A stretch of 64,000 nt of DNA from Burkholderia humptydooensis (GTDB lineage Bacteria; Pseudomonadota; Gammaproteobacteria; Burkholderiales; Burkholderiaceae). The stretch is from assembly GCF_001513745.1 (NCBI RefSeq), contig NZ_CP013380.1, positions 3,286,001 to 3,350,000 on the forward strand, given 5' to 3'. The notes beneath the pieces are model-generated. The model had not been told where the DNA came from. It saw only the letters and a list, made by a program, of their open reading frames with translations, and searched no databases. Below, one piece after another: positions 8,885-18,301 of the stretch (position 1 is its first letter; every line of letters starts with the position of its first letter). Both the position numbers and the translations under genes were made by a program.

Positions 8885-9076
8885 CCATGAACGCGGATCG
8901 CGCGGACGTTCCTTGCGATGCGCATCCGATCCGAGACGAGCAGGCGCAATCGCTGCGGCCCGCCCGCACCGCCGTCGCCGGCCGCGCGGACAAGCCGGGC
9001 CCCCGGTCAAGGGCGCCCGGCGGCAAGGACGCAGTCCGGCCGGCGCTCGCCGCCGCCTGCCGGACTCACGCGCCGA

Positions 9077-10363
9077 TCAGGGGAACGCCTTCATCCCGAG
9101 CAACGCCGCGACCGCGAACCCGGAGACGTTCGTCTCCTGATCCGGCGAGCCGGGGTAGTCGTGGATGCCGTGCGTCCGCGGATCAAGCACGTTGTTCACG
9201 ATCCACGGCAGCGTCGTCGACGGCGCCTGCATGCCCTGCGTCGGCGCGCCGAGCAGCAGGATCACGTCGGACAGCGCGTACGCGGGGTCGGTCGACGGCG
9301 AGCGGATGCTGCCGTCGGCGGCCGTCTGGTTGGTCATCCACTGGATCGAGCCGATGCTCTGCGAATTCGAGCCGAACACCCACGGCAGGTAGCCCTGCGG
9401 GAAGATCGTATCGATGCCGAGATCCGCGTCGAGCGGCGCGCCCGTGTCGCGGCCGACCGAATAGCGCTGCGCGTCCGCCATGTAGAACTGCGACGGCACG
9501 TTGTTCCTCAGGAAAGCCGCCTTTGCCGCGTAGTTCGGATTGTCCGGAAACAGCAGCGCGCCCGCGTTCATGCCGAGATAGACGTCGCCCTGATCCGCCG
9601 CGTACTCGTACGGCCAGAACTGCCACGTGGTGCTGCCGACGGGCAGTTGCCACGAGCTGCCCGAGTAGCCGCTCGGATTGATGTTCTTCGCGAGCACGAA
9701 ATCAAGCGCCGCGCGCGCATTGGCGCCGTACTGCGTGACGAGCGCCGTGCTGCCCGTCAACTGTCGGTCGAGATAAAGCAGGTAGACGAACAGCGCGGAC
9801 GTCGCGTCCACGCCGCGCACGTCGGCGATCCCGGTGCCCGGCGACGTCGCAATCGCAGCGTACGGCGGCGTCATCGAGTAGGCATAGCGCCAACTGCCCC
9901 GCCAGGCCGGATCGGTCATCTCCTCGCGCGCGGCGAGCCACGCGATGCCCTTCTCGAGGCCGGTCAGGTACTTCGCGTCATGCGTCGCGCCGTATGCGGC
10001 CGCGAGGCCGATCAGCGCGTACTCCATGTCGGAGTCCGTATTGGCGGTGTCCGTGCCCGCCTCGTCCGGAATCGCGCCGTTGATGTCCTGCTGAGCGAGG
10101 ATGAAATCCGCGATCTGCAGCGCCATCGTGCTCTGCGTGCCGGTACTCGTGCTGCTCGTGGTACTGCTGGTGGTGCTGGTCGTGCCCGTGGTGCTCGACG
10201 TGCCGGTACCGCTCGATGTGCCCGAGCCGTGCGGCGATTTGAAGGCGCTGGCGCCGGGTGCGCCGCCCGAGCCGTCGGAGCCGCCGCAAGCGGCGGTCAT
10301 CAGCGTCACGGACGCGCAAAGCGTTGCGCCGATCAAGGTACGAGTGCCTCGTAAGAGTGCCAT
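9077..10363 (-). CDS. Secreted lipoprotein with Ser/Thr/Gly linker, possible six-hairpin fold
   Basis: 428 residues. The signal peptide has lipobox LMTAAC, with Cys26 as the probable lipidation site. Then comes a spacer of about 45 residues rich in Ser, Thr and Gly (SSGTGTSSTTGTTSTTSS type). The rest (about 80-428) is rich in Trp, Tyr and Ala helices with recurring LxGLxxGxxWLA-like segments. This suggests an alpha/alpha toroid such as glycosidases or terpenoid cyclases use; the fold guess is mine. No catalytic motif was recognised. Single gene on the minus strand, just downstream of IS copy 1. Confidence 0.7.
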   Translation of the reverse strand: MALLRGTRTLIGATLCASVTLMTAACGGSDGSGGAPGASAFKSPHGSGTSSGTGTSSTTGTTSTTSSTTSSTSTGTQSTMALQIADFILAQQDINGAIPDEAGTDTANTDSDMEYALIGLAAAYGATHDAKYLTGLEKGIAWLAAREEMTDPAWRGSWRYAYSMTPPYAAIATSPGTGIADVRGVDATSALFVYLLYLDRQLTGSTALVTQYGANARAALDFVLAKNINPSGYSGSSWQLPVGSTTWQFWPYEYAADQGDVYLGMNAGALLFPDNPNYAAKAAFLRNNVPSQFYMADAQRYSVGRDTGAPLDADLGIDTIFPQGYLPWVFGSNSQSIGSIQWMTNQTAADGSIRSPSTDPAYALSDVILLLGAPTQGMQAPSTTLPWIVNNVLDPRTHGIHDYPGSPDQETNVSGFAVAALLGMKAFP

Positions 10364-10688
10364 ATTGTCTGTCTACCTTTTCTACAAGCAAAGAAAAGTA
10401 CCGCGCCCCCCCGGACGCGACGGCACACTGAATGCCGGGCGACGGCGAGATCACCGCCGCCCGGCGAAATCGGGCATGGCAAGCACAACGCCATGCCCCG
10501 AAAACAACGATGGGATCGCGCCCGCTCACGCGAAGCGCGCGCTGAACGAGCGAACTCGCCGGCCGCCGCGATTCGTCCCCCGACGAGCGGATGCGCTTCG
10601 CTCGTCGATGCCGACATTCACGGCTACCGGCCAATCCGCTGAAGGAATGGCAACCTGATGCAAGTAGGGTGGGCCCCCGTTAAAGACG
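10364..10688. other. Gene-free stretch upstream of the lipoprotein gene
   Basis: It holds the presumed promoter and leader of the lipoprotein gene (minus strand, near 10365-10420), in a locally AT-richer patch. No other feature is seen until the sodB terminator. Confidence 0.4.
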
Positions 10689-10714
10689 AAAAAAAAGCCC
10701 TCCGATGGAGGGCT
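10689..10714 (-). terminator. Rho-independent terminator of sodB
   Basis: Perfect 8-bp stem AGCCCTCC (10696-10703) and GGAGGGCT (10707-10714) with a 3-base loop. On the minus strand it is followed by eight T (A-run 10689-10696). It lies about 85 bp past the sodB stop. Confidence 0.9.
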
Positions 10715-10798
10715 TCTTCGCCGAGACTGATTCGAGATCTCGTCACTATGTATCGCTCGATTTTTTCCGAACTGTAATCGTCAGATGACGGGCGCGCC

Positions 10799-11377
10799 TT
10801 AAGCGAAGTTCTTCGCGGCGAAGTCCCAGTTCACGATGTTCCAGAACGCTTCGACGAACTTCGGACGCGCGTTGCGGTAATCGATGTAGTAAGCGTGCTC
10901 CCACACGTCGATCGTGAGGAGCGGCTTGTCGGCCGTCGTGAGCGGCGTGGCCGCATTGCTCGTCGACACGATGTCGAGCGAACCGTCCGCCTTCTTCACG
11001 AGCCACGCCCAGCCCGAGCCGAACGTGCCGACCGCCGCCTTCGTGAACGCTTCCTTGAACGCGTCGAACGAGCCCCACTTCGCGCTGATCGCGTCGCCGA
11101 GCGCGCCCGTCGGCGCGCCGCCGCCGTTCGGCGACAGGCTGTTCCAGAAGAACGTGTGATTCCAGATCTGCGCGGCGTTGTTGAAGATGCCGCCCGACGA
11201 CTTCTTCACGATCTCTTCCAGCGGCAGGCTCTCGAATTCCGTGCCGGGGATCAGGTTGTTCAGGTTCGTCACATAAGCCTGGTGATGCTTGCCGTAGTGA
11301 TACTGGATCGTCTCCTGCGAGATGTGCGGAGCGAGGGCGTCTTCAGCGTACGGCAACGGCGGGAGCGTATGAGCCAT
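10799..11377 (-). CDS. sodB: Superoxide dismutase [Fe]
   Basis: 192 residues, the standard length. It converts superoxide to hydrogen peroxide and oxygen in the cytoplasm. The metal ligands are in place: H27, H74 (IWNHTFFW), D157 and H161 (DVWEHAYY). Gln70, just before the second His, and the [11 protein letters not shown] context mark the iron rather than manganese type. The start ATG has GAAGGAA upstream. It has its own promoter (11441-11469) and terminator, so it is probably monocistronic. Confidence 0.96.
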   Translation of the reverse strand: MAHTLPPLPYAEDALAPHISQETIQYHYGKHHQAYVTNLNNLIPGTEFESLPLEEIVKKSSGGIFNNAAQIWNHTFFWNSLSPNGGGAPTGALGDAISAKWGSFDAFKEAFTKAAVGTFGSGWAWLVKKADGSLDIVSTSNAATPLTTADKPLLTIDVWEHAYYIDYRNARPKFVEAFWNIVNWDFAAKNFA

Positions 11378-11440
11378 GATCGGTTCCTTCGAAGTGTATG
11401 TAGGGAGGACAGTGTTGGGTTGGGTGCCGCGGAACGCCCG

Positions 11441-11469
11441 ATTGTAGGCGAGTCCGAATAACCCCGCAA
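11441..11469 (-). promoter_or_regulatory. Probable sigma-70 promoter of sodB
   Basis: On the minus strand TTGCGG (11469-11464), a 17-bp spacer and TACAAT (11446-11441), about 64 bases before the sodB ATG. Confidence 0.7.
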
Positions 11470-11595
11470 ACTCGCGGGCCTTTATCCGTCTCATCCGAAA
11501 AATCGACGCTCGCGCGGCATGCTCGACGCGCGAACCGGCACGCGCAAGACGCGCGACGTCCGCGTGCCGCGCGTGCGTCGCCGGGTCAGAACGGG

Positions 11596-12978
11596 TCAGA
11601 ACGTATCCGAAAGACGCGGTTGCACATCGGCGAGCGACACGTCGGCCGAGCCCTCGGCGAGATGCACGGTCAACCGGCGCTGCGGCTTGAGCGCCGCGGG
11701 CGCGCGCACCGCGCGGCCCGTCTGCGCGTCGATGATCGCCGCGTAGCCGCGCTCCAGCGTGCGTTGCGGGCTCAGCACCTCGAGCCGCGCCGCGCACGCG
11801 GCGACGCGCGCGGTGTCGCGTTCGAGACGCCGCTGCAGCGTCGCATCGAGCCTTTGCGCGAACGTCGCGAGCACCTGCCGCGCCTGCGTGACGTCGGGCC
11901 GCGCGCGCTGCCAGCGCAATTGCACGAGCGCGAAACGCGCGCGCGCGTCGCGCACGGGCCGCGCGCCCGCCGCCGCGAGCCGCGCGGCGAGTTGCCCCAC
12001 GTGCATGGACTGGCGCTGCAGGCGCTCGGCCGGGCTGATCAGGCGGCGCGCGAGCCAGTCGAGCTGCTGCGCGCGCGAGTCGAGGCCGCGCCGCAAGCCG
12101 CGCGCGAGCGCGTTGCGCCGGTCGCCCAGCTCGCGCAGCAACAGCGCGCGCTGCGGGCTCACGAGCTCGGCCGCGCCGGTCGGCGTCGGCGCGCGCACGT
12201 CGGCCGCGAAATCGGCGATCGTGAAATCGGTCTCGTGGCCGACGCCGCAGACGACGGGCACGTCGCTCGCCGCAATCGCGCGCGCGAGCCCCTCGTCGTT
12301 GAACGACCACAAGTCCTCGATCGAGCCGCCGCCGCGGCAGACGATCAGCACGTCGACCTCGCGCCGCGCGTTCGCGGTCTCGACCATCGCGGCGAGCTTC
12401 TCCGCCGCGCCCGCGCCCTGCACGGGCGCCGGATAGACGATCACCGGCACGTGCGGCGCGCGGCGCGCGAGCGTCGTCAGCACATCGCGCAGCGCGGCCG
12501 CCTGCAGCGACGTGACGATGCCGATCGCGCGCGGATGCGTCGGCAGCGGCCGCTTGCGCTCGGGCGCGAAGAGCCCTTCGGCCTCGAGCTGCGCCTTCAG
12601 CCGCAGGAACGCTTCGTAGAGCCGCCCCTGCCCGGTGCGCCGGATCGCCTCGACGTTCAGTTGCACTTCGCCGCGCGGCTCGTACATCGTGACGAGCGCG
12701 CGCACTTCGATCTTGTCGCCTTCGCGCGGCATGAACTCCGCGTGTTGCGCGCGGCCGCGGAACATCACGCAGCGCATCTGCGCCTGCTGATCCTTGATCG
12801 AGAAATACCAGTGGCCGCTCGCCGCGCGCGTGAAGTTCGACACTTCGCCCGCGACCCACAGCAGCGGGAACGTGCGCTCGAGCATCGTGCCGATCGCGCG
12901 GTTGAGCGCGGACACGGGAATGACGCCGTCGCCCGCGGGCGCGCCGCCGGAGCCGGCAAAGGTGGTTTCGGAATGCAT
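11596..12978 (-). CDS. xseA: Exodeoxyribonuclease VII large subunit
   Basis: 460 residues from the chosen ATG (MHSETTF). XseA forms the catalytic and DNA-binding part of exonuclease VII with several small XseB subunits and degrades single-stranded DNA from both ends. An N-terminal OB fold ([19 protein letters not shown]) is followed by the catalytic domain with [16 protein letters not shown] and [23 protein letters not shown] in separate strands. A long coiled coil and a C-terminal LERGYAAI segment come last. The frame is open 101 codons further upstream, but those residues are not family-like. xseB is not in the window. Confidence 0.93.
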   Translation of the reverse strand: MHSETTFAGSGGAPAGDGVIPVSALNRAIGTMLERTFPLLWVAGEVSNFTRAASGHWYFSIKDQQAQMRCVMFRGRAQHAEFMPREGDKIEVRALVTMYEPRGEVQLNVEAIRRTGQGRLYEAFLRLKAQLEAEGLFAPERKRPLPTHPRAIGIVTSLQAAALRDVLTTLARRAPHVPVIVYPAPVQGAGAAEKLAAMVETANARREVDVLIVCRGGGSIEDLWSFNDEGLARAIAASDVPVVCGVGHETDFTIADFAADVRAPTPTGAAELVSPQRALLLRELGDRRNALARGLRRGLDSRAQQLDWLARRLISPAERLQRQSMHVGQLAARLAAAGARPVRDARARFALVQLRWQRARPDVTQARQVLATFAQRLDATLQRRLERDTARVAACAARLEVLSPQRTLERGYAAIIDAQTGRAVRAPAALKPQRRLTVHLAEGSADVSLADVQPRLSDTF

Positions 12979-13428
12979 GGACGGTCGGAAGATTTCAGGC
13001 GCCCAACGATAGACCGCCTCGGCGCGCGCGGCAAGCCGCGCGTGCGGGCCGCCCAGGTGTCCACACGGCGCGCGAAACGGGGACGGGGTTGTAACAATCG
13101 CCCCGAAACCCCTGATGATTTCGATCAAACGCTTGATTTCAATGGTTTTTTTATCGATCCCAACGCGCATTGCGCCGACTGGAAGCCCGCCGCACGGCCT
13201 TGCCGAACGCTTCGACGCGGAGTTTTTCACAGAGTTATCCACAGACCGTTCACGCACGCGGCCATGCGGCGCGCACCGCATGCCGCGCCCGCGCGACTTG
13301 CGGGCCGCGCGGCGGGCGCGCTAGAGTGCCGCCTTTCGAAGACCCCGCGGCCGCCCGCCGCCATCCGGAGAAACCGTGTTGACGAATCCGTCCTCAGCCG
13401 CGCCGCGCGGCGTCTCGCGCATCGCGTC
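12979..13428. other. Gene-free divergent region between xseA and lpxK
   Basis: No credible gene. It contains an unusually AT-rich patch (about 13100-13160), the small dyad ATCAA-ACGC-TTGAT and a perfect DnaA box. Promoters for xseA (minus) and lpxK (plus) should lie here, but I could not assign hexamers with confidence. Confidence 0.5.
13235..13243 (+). promoter_or_regulatory. Consensus DnaA box (TTATCCACA)
   Basis: Exact match to the 9-base DnaA recognition sequence, in an AT-richer patch upstream of lpxK. It is single, so this is not an origin. It may be a chance match, a DnaA titration site or a DnaA-regulated promoter. Confidence 0.4.
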
Positions 13429-14457
13429 ATGAGCGCTCGGCCGGGATTGCTCGCGCGCGCCGAAGCGCGCCTCACTCGCGAATGGCAGCGCCGCGGCGCG
13501 CTCGCGTGGGCGCTCGCGCCCTTCGCATGCGCGTTCGGCGCGATCGCCGCGCTGCGCCGCGCCGCCTATGCGCGCGGCTGGAAGAAACGCGTCGACTGCG
13601 GCGTGCCCGTCGTCGTCGTCGGCAACGTGACGGTCGGCGGCACCGGCAAGACGCCGACGGTGATCGCGCTCGTCGACGCGCTGCGCGCCGCGGGCTTCAC
13701 GCCCGGCGTCGTGTCGCGCGGCTACGGCGCGAAGATCGTCGCGCCGACCGCGGTCACGCCCGAGTCGCCGCCGCAGCGGGCGGGCGACGAGCCGCTGCTG
13801 ATCGCGCGCCGCACGCTCGCGCCCGTGTGGGTGTGCCCGGACCGCGTCGCGGCCGTGCGCGCGCTGAAGGCCGCGCACCCCGAAGTCGACGTCGTCGTGA
13901 GCGACGACGGCCTGCAGCACTACCGGCTCGCGCGCGCAGTCGAGATCGTCGTGTTCGATCATCGCCTCGGCGGCAACGGTTTCCTGCTGCCGGCCGGGCC
14001 GCTGCGCGAACCGCTGTCGCGCCGCCGCGACGCAACGCTCGTCAACGATCCATACAGCCGCGCGCTGCCGCCGTGGCCCGACACGTTCGCGCTCGCGCTC
14101 GCGCCCGGCGACGCATGGCATCTCGATCGGCCGTCGCGCCGCAGGCCGCTCGCGCAGTTCGCGGGCGAGCGCGTGCTCGCGGCGGCGGGCATCGGCGCGC
14201 CGGAGCGCTTCTTCGCGACGCTGCGCGCGGCGGGCGTCACGCCCGCGACGCGCCCGCTGCCCGACCACTACGCGTTCGCCACGAACCCGTTCGCCGACGA
14301 TCATTTCGACGCGATCCTGATCACCGAGAAGGATGCAGTAAAATTGGGGACTTCGTGGCGCGACACTCGCATCTGGGTCGTCCCGGTCGAAGCCGCGCTC
14401 GATCCCCGCCTTATCGCTCTCGTTGTGGAGAAACTCCGTGGACGCACGTCTGCTTGA
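13429..14457 (+). CDS. lpxK: Tetraacyldisaccharide 4'-kinase
   Basis: 342 residues. It phosphorylates the 4' position of the lipid A disaccharide at the inner membrane, the sixth step of the lipid A pathway. A hydrophobic N-terminal helix (about 24-45) is followed by the Walker A loop [11 protein letters not shown] (65-75), VSRGYG and the [14 protein letters not shown] segment. The ATG was chosen because it matches the family's usual N-terminus. It overlaps the next gene by 20 bp, so the two are translationally coupled. Confidence 0.95.
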   Translation: MSARPGLLARAEARLTREWQRRGALAWALAPFACAFGAIAALRRAAYARGWKKRVDCGVPVVVVGNVTVGGTGKTPTVIALVDALRAAGFTPGVVSRGYGAKIVAPTAVTPESPPQRAGDEPLLIARRTLAPVWVCPDRVAAVRALKAAHPEVDVVVSDDGLQHYRLARAVEIVVFDHRLGGNGFLLPAGPLREPLSRRRDATLVNDPYSRALPPWPDTFALALAPGDAWHLDRPSRRRPLAQFAGERVLAAAGIGAPERFFATLRAAGVTPATRPLPDHYAFATNPFADDHFDAILITEKDAVKLGTSWRDTRIWVVPVEAALDPRLIALVVEKLRGRTSA

Positions 14458-14644
14458 AATCCTCGTCTGCCCGATTTGCAAGGGCCCGCTCCACTACGAC
14501 CGCGGCGCGCAGGAGCTCGTCTGCAACGCCGACAAGCTCGCGTATCCGATCCGCGACGGCATTCCGGTGATGCTCGTCGACGAAGCGCGGCAGACCGTCG
14601 AAGGCACGCCGGTCGATCCGGCCGGCCCGGCCCAGGGCCGCTGA
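14438..14644 (+). CDS. Trm112-like small zinc-ribbon protein (UPF0434)
   Basis: 68 residues from a GTG start with GGAG seven bases upstream; a TTG at 14423 is a weaker alternative. [18 protein letters not shown] gives a CPxC pair (C11, C14), and a further Cys (30) is in [13 protein letters not shown], as in E. coli YcaR. In eukaryotes Trm112 activates methyltransferases; the bacterial role is not settled. The position between lpxK and kdsB is the same as ycaR in E. coli. Confidence 0.92.
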   Translation: MDARLLEILVCPICKGPLHYDRGAQELVCNADKLAYPIRDGIPVMLVDEARQTVEGTPVDPAGPAQGR

Positions 14645-14778
14645 CGCACACGCGGCGCGCCCGCCGCCGTCGTGCCGTCCGGGCGCTCGCGCCAGGCCGG
14701 CGCCCGCCCGATCCAACGCCGCTGCCCGCATGTCACGCGGGCGCATTTTTCGAACCCTTTGCGCTTCGCGCCCGTCCG

Positions 14779-15570
14779 ATGACCTCCCCGCTCCCTTTCG
14801 TCGCCGTCGTCCCCGCCCGTCTCGCGTCGACCCGCCTGCCGAACAAGCCGCTCGCCGATCTCGGCGGCAAGCCGATGGTCGTGCGCGTCGCCGAGCGCGC
14901 GCGTGAAGCGGGCGCGCAGCAGGTGCTCGTCGCGTCCGATGCGCAAAGCGTGCTCGACGCGGTGCGCGAGCACGGCTTCGACGCGGTGCTCACGCGCGCC
15001 GACCACCCGTCCGGCACCGACCGCCTCGCCGAGGTCGCCGCGAAGCTCGGCTTCGGCGATGACACGATCGTCGTCAATGTTCAGGGCGACGAGCCACTGA
15101 TCGATCCGCAGCTCGTGTGCGACGTAGCGTCGCACCTCGCCGCGCATCCATCGTGCGCGATCGCGACGGCCGCGCACCCGATTCACGAAGCGCACGAGGT
15201 GTTCAATCCGAACTACGTGAAGGTCGTGCTCGACGCGAACGGCGTCGCGCTGTACTTCTCGCGCGCGCCGATTCCGTGGTCGCGCGACGCGTACCTGCCG
15301 CACTGGCCAAACGTCGCGGCGATGCCCGCGCCGACGTGCCCCGTCTATCGGCACATCGGCCTCTACGCCTATCGCGCGCGTTTCCTGCGCACGTATCCGA
15401 CGCTCGCGCAGGCGCCGATCGAGGCGGCCGAGCAGCTCGAGCAACTGCGCGCGATGTGGCACGGCGAGCGGATCGCGGTGCTCGTCACCGAGCACGCGCC
15501 CGAGGCCGGCATCGACACGCCGGCCGATCTCGAACGCGTGCAGGCCCTTTTTCGGTCTCGCGCCAAATAA
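14779..15570 (+). CDS. kdsB: 3-deoxy-manno-octulosonate cytidylyltransferase
   Basis: 263 residues. It activates Kdo as CMP-Kdo for the lipopolysaccharide inner core. The nucleotidyltransferase N-terminus has [28 protein letters not shown] supplies the metal-binding Asp, and [13 protein letters not shown] follows later. It is transcribed with lpxK and the Trm112-like gene, grouping lipid A and Kdo steps. The ATG follows a 134-bp gap, so it may also have its own promoter. Confidence 0.95.
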   Translation: MTSPLPFVAVVPARLASTRLPNKPLADLGGKPMVVRVAERAREAGAQQVLVASDAQSVLDAVREHGFDAVLTRADHPSGTDRLAEVAAKLGFGDDTIVVNVQGDEPLIDPQLVCDVASHLAAHPSCAIATAAHPIHEAHEVFNPNYVKVVLDANGVALYFSRAPIPWSRDAYLPHWPNVAAMPAPTCPVYRHIGLYAYRARFLRTYPTLAQAPIEAAEQLEQLRAMWHGERIAVLVTEHAPEAGIDTPADLERVQALFRSRAK

Positions 15571-15740
15571 CCCATGGCATAATCGGGCGATTGTGCGAGC
15601 GATCCGCCCGCGCCGCTCACCGAGATTCCGCCCCAAGCCCGACATTCGCCGGCCGCCGCGCGTCGCTTTCGACCCGCCGCAGTCAGACCGGCCGATCGCG
15701 CTTGCGGCAGGGTCGCCGAGCCGCGCAGCGGTTCCCGTAG

Positions 15741-16442
<702 letters not shown>

Positions 16443-16492
16443 TCGCGCCGCGGCGTGCGCCGCGCATGCCGCACGCGTGACGATGACGAAGG

Positions 16493-16519
16493 AACCGCCC
16501 TCCCCGGGCGGTTTTTTTT
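16493..16519 (+). terminator. Rho-independent terminator of adk
   Basis: 8-bp stem AACCGCCC (16493-16500) and GGGCGGTT (16506-16513), loop TCCCC, then a run of eight T. It lies about 50 bp past the adk stop. Confidence 0.92.
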
Positions 16520-16641
16520 CGTCCGGTCGTTCGCTTCGCGCCGGGCTTCGGCGCTCGCTCGTACAATCGTCGCAGCGCGCGCGTCGCTTCACGACATTCG
16601 ATCGACATTCATTCCAATCAATCCAAGGAGAAGGAGCAAAC

Positions 16642-17400
16642 ATGGAGATTCGCGACAACGTCTTCCTGATCACGGGCGGCGCGTCCGGGCTCGGCGCGGG
16701 CACCGCGCGCCTCTTGACCGAGGCGGGCGGCAAGGTCGTGCTCGCCGACCTGAATCAGGAAGCGGGAGAAGCGCTCGCGCGCGAGCTGGGCGGCGTGTTC
16801 GTCAAGTGCGACGTCGCGCGCGAAGAAGACGCGCAGGCGGCCGTCGCCGCCGCGACGAAGCTCGGCACGCTGCGCGGGCTCGTCAACTGCGCGGGCATCG
16901 CGCCCGCGGCGAAGACGGTCGGCAAGGACGGCCCGCACCCGCTCGAGCTGTTCGCGAAGACGATCACCGTGAACCTGATCGGCACGTTCAACATGATTCG
17001 CGTCGCAGCCGCCGCGATGGCCGCGAACGAGCCGGCGCAAACCGGCGAGCGCGGCGTGATCGTCAGCACCGCGTCGGTCGCCGCGTTCGACGGCCAGATC
17101 GGCCAGGCCGCGTACGCGGCGTCGAAGGCGGGCGTCGCCGGCATGACGCTGCCCATCGCGCGCGACCTGTCGCGCAACGCGATTCGCGTGATGACGATCG
17201 CGCCCGGCATCTTCGAGACGCCGATGCTGCTCGGCATGCCGAAGGAAGTGCAGGACGCGCTCGGCGCGATGGTGCCGTTCCCGCCTCGCCTCGGCAAGCC
17301 GGCCGAGTACGCGATGCTCGTCAAGCAGATCGTCGAGAACCCGATGCTCAACGGCGAGGTGATCCGCCTCGACGGCGCGATCCGGATGCAGCCGAAGTAA
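16642..17400 (+). CDS. Short-chain dehydrogenase, 3-hydroxyacyl-CoA dehydrogenase type II-like
   Basis: 252 residues of the classical SDR family. NAD-binding [12 protein letters not shown] (11-22), NCAGI (82-86) and the catalytic YxxxK at Y158/K162, with Ser142/145, are present. The overall pattern ([22 protein letters not shown] at the end) is that of the HSD10/FadB2x group acting on short 3-hydroxyacyl-CoAs; substrate use is inferred. AAGGAG lies 8 bases before the ATG. It is separated from adk by that gene's terminator. Confidence 0.88.
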   Translation: MEIRDNVFLITGGASGLGAGTARLLTEAGGKVVLADLNQEAGEALARELGGVFVKCDVAREEDAQAAVAAATKLGTLRGLVNCAGIAPAAKTVGKDGPHPLELFAKTITVNLIGTFNMIRVAAAAMAANEPAQTGERGVIVSTASVAAFDGQIGQAAYAASKAGVAGMTLPIARDLSRNAIRVMTIAPGIFETPMLLGMPKEVQDALGAMVPFPPRLGKPAEYAMLVKQIVENPMLNGEVIRLDGAIRMQPK

Positions 17401-17449
17401 CGAAGCGGCGCGCGCGGCCGTCGGGCGCCCCGCCCGGCCGCCCCGCCGC

Positions 17450-18292
17450 TCAATCGTCGTCGTCGCGCTGCATCCGCTGCCGCAACTCGCTGACCTGCGC
17501 TTCGACGATCGTCGCGTCGACCGCGTCGGGCCGCTCGCCGAGATACGTCTGCAGATCCTCGAGCGCGGGACGCAGGTAGTCGAGGCGCGCGTACGCGAAG
17601 CCGCGGTCGCGCACTTCGTCGAGCTGCCCCGGCAGCAGGATCACGAGCCGTTCCTGCACGCCGAGCAGCCGCTGCCAGCGCTCCGTCTGCAAATAGACGG
17701 CTTTCAGGTTGTTCAGCATCCGCGCGACGATCTCGCGTTCCGTCGCCGGCTGCAGCAGCGCGCGCAGCACGCTCGCCGTGCCGCCCTCGGCGTGCGCGAC
17801 GTACGGCTCGAGCATCTCGACGAGCTCCGGTTCCGACAGCGAGCGCCCCGTCGTCGGATCGAGGATCGAATCGCCGTCCGGCAGCGCGATGCGTAGCAGG
17901 AAATGCCCGGGAAACGACACGCCGCGCGCCGGCACGCCAACCTGCCCGGCAAGCTCCAGATACAGCACCGCGAGCGTAATCGGAATCCCGCGGCGGCGCT
18001 TGAGCACCATGTTCAGATAGCTGTTGTCCGGATCGTAGTAGTCGTTATGGTTGCACGCGAAGCCGAGCTCGCGGAAGAAGAAGTCGTTCAGGAGCGCGAG
18101 CTTCTCGCTCGCGCCCGCGCCGTCCGGCAGCCGCCTCGCGAGCCGCGCGGCGAGCGCGTCGAGCTCAGCGAGCACGCCTTGCAGGTCCACGTCGGGATAG
18201 GCGTCCTGCGCGAGCGACAGCGCCGCCTCGGTGAGCGGCAGGCCATCGTCTTCGGCGACGAGCGAACTGAAATAGTCGAGAACGCGAGTCAT
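17450..18292 (-). CDS. SirB1-like transglutaminase-fold/TPR protein
   Basis: 280 residues. The N-terminal half matches the SirB1/transglutaminase-like family: LNDFFFRELGFACNHNDYYD, RRGIPITLAVLYLELA and VSFPGHFLLRI. The C-terminal half (about 185-270) is a TPR-like helical repeat (LKAVYLQTERWQRLL, YARLDYLRPALEDL). The family's catalytic Cys is not obvious, so enzyme activity is doubtful. It starts 9 bp after the murJ stop on the same strand, so it is very likely co-transcribed with murJ. Function unknown. Confidence 0.85.
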   Translation of the reverse strand: MTRVLDYFSSLVAEDDGLPLTEAALSLAQDAYPDVDLQGVLAELDALAARLARRLPDGAGASEKLALLNDFFFRELGFACNHNDYYDPDNSYLNMVLKRRRGIPITLAVLYLELAGQVGVPARGVSFPGHFLLRIALPDGDSILDPTTGRSLSEPELVEMLEPYVAHAEGGTASVLRALLQPATEREIVARMLNNLKAVYLQTERWQRLLGVQERLVILLPGQLDEVRDRGFAYARLDYLRPALEDLQTYLGERPDAVDATIVEAQVSELRQRMQRDDDD

Positions 18293-18301
18293 TGGGGTCC
18301 G

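Noticed and set aside
10135..10235. Trinucleotide-rich stretch that looks like a microsatellite
   Set aside because: It encodes the Ser/Thr/Gly stalk of the lipoprotein and the repeats are imperfect, so it is coding low complexity rather than a separate repeat element.
13228..13250. Replication origin
   Set aside because: Only one DnaA box is present, with no cluster, no dnaA/dnaN/parAB neighbours and no extended AT-rich unwinding region.
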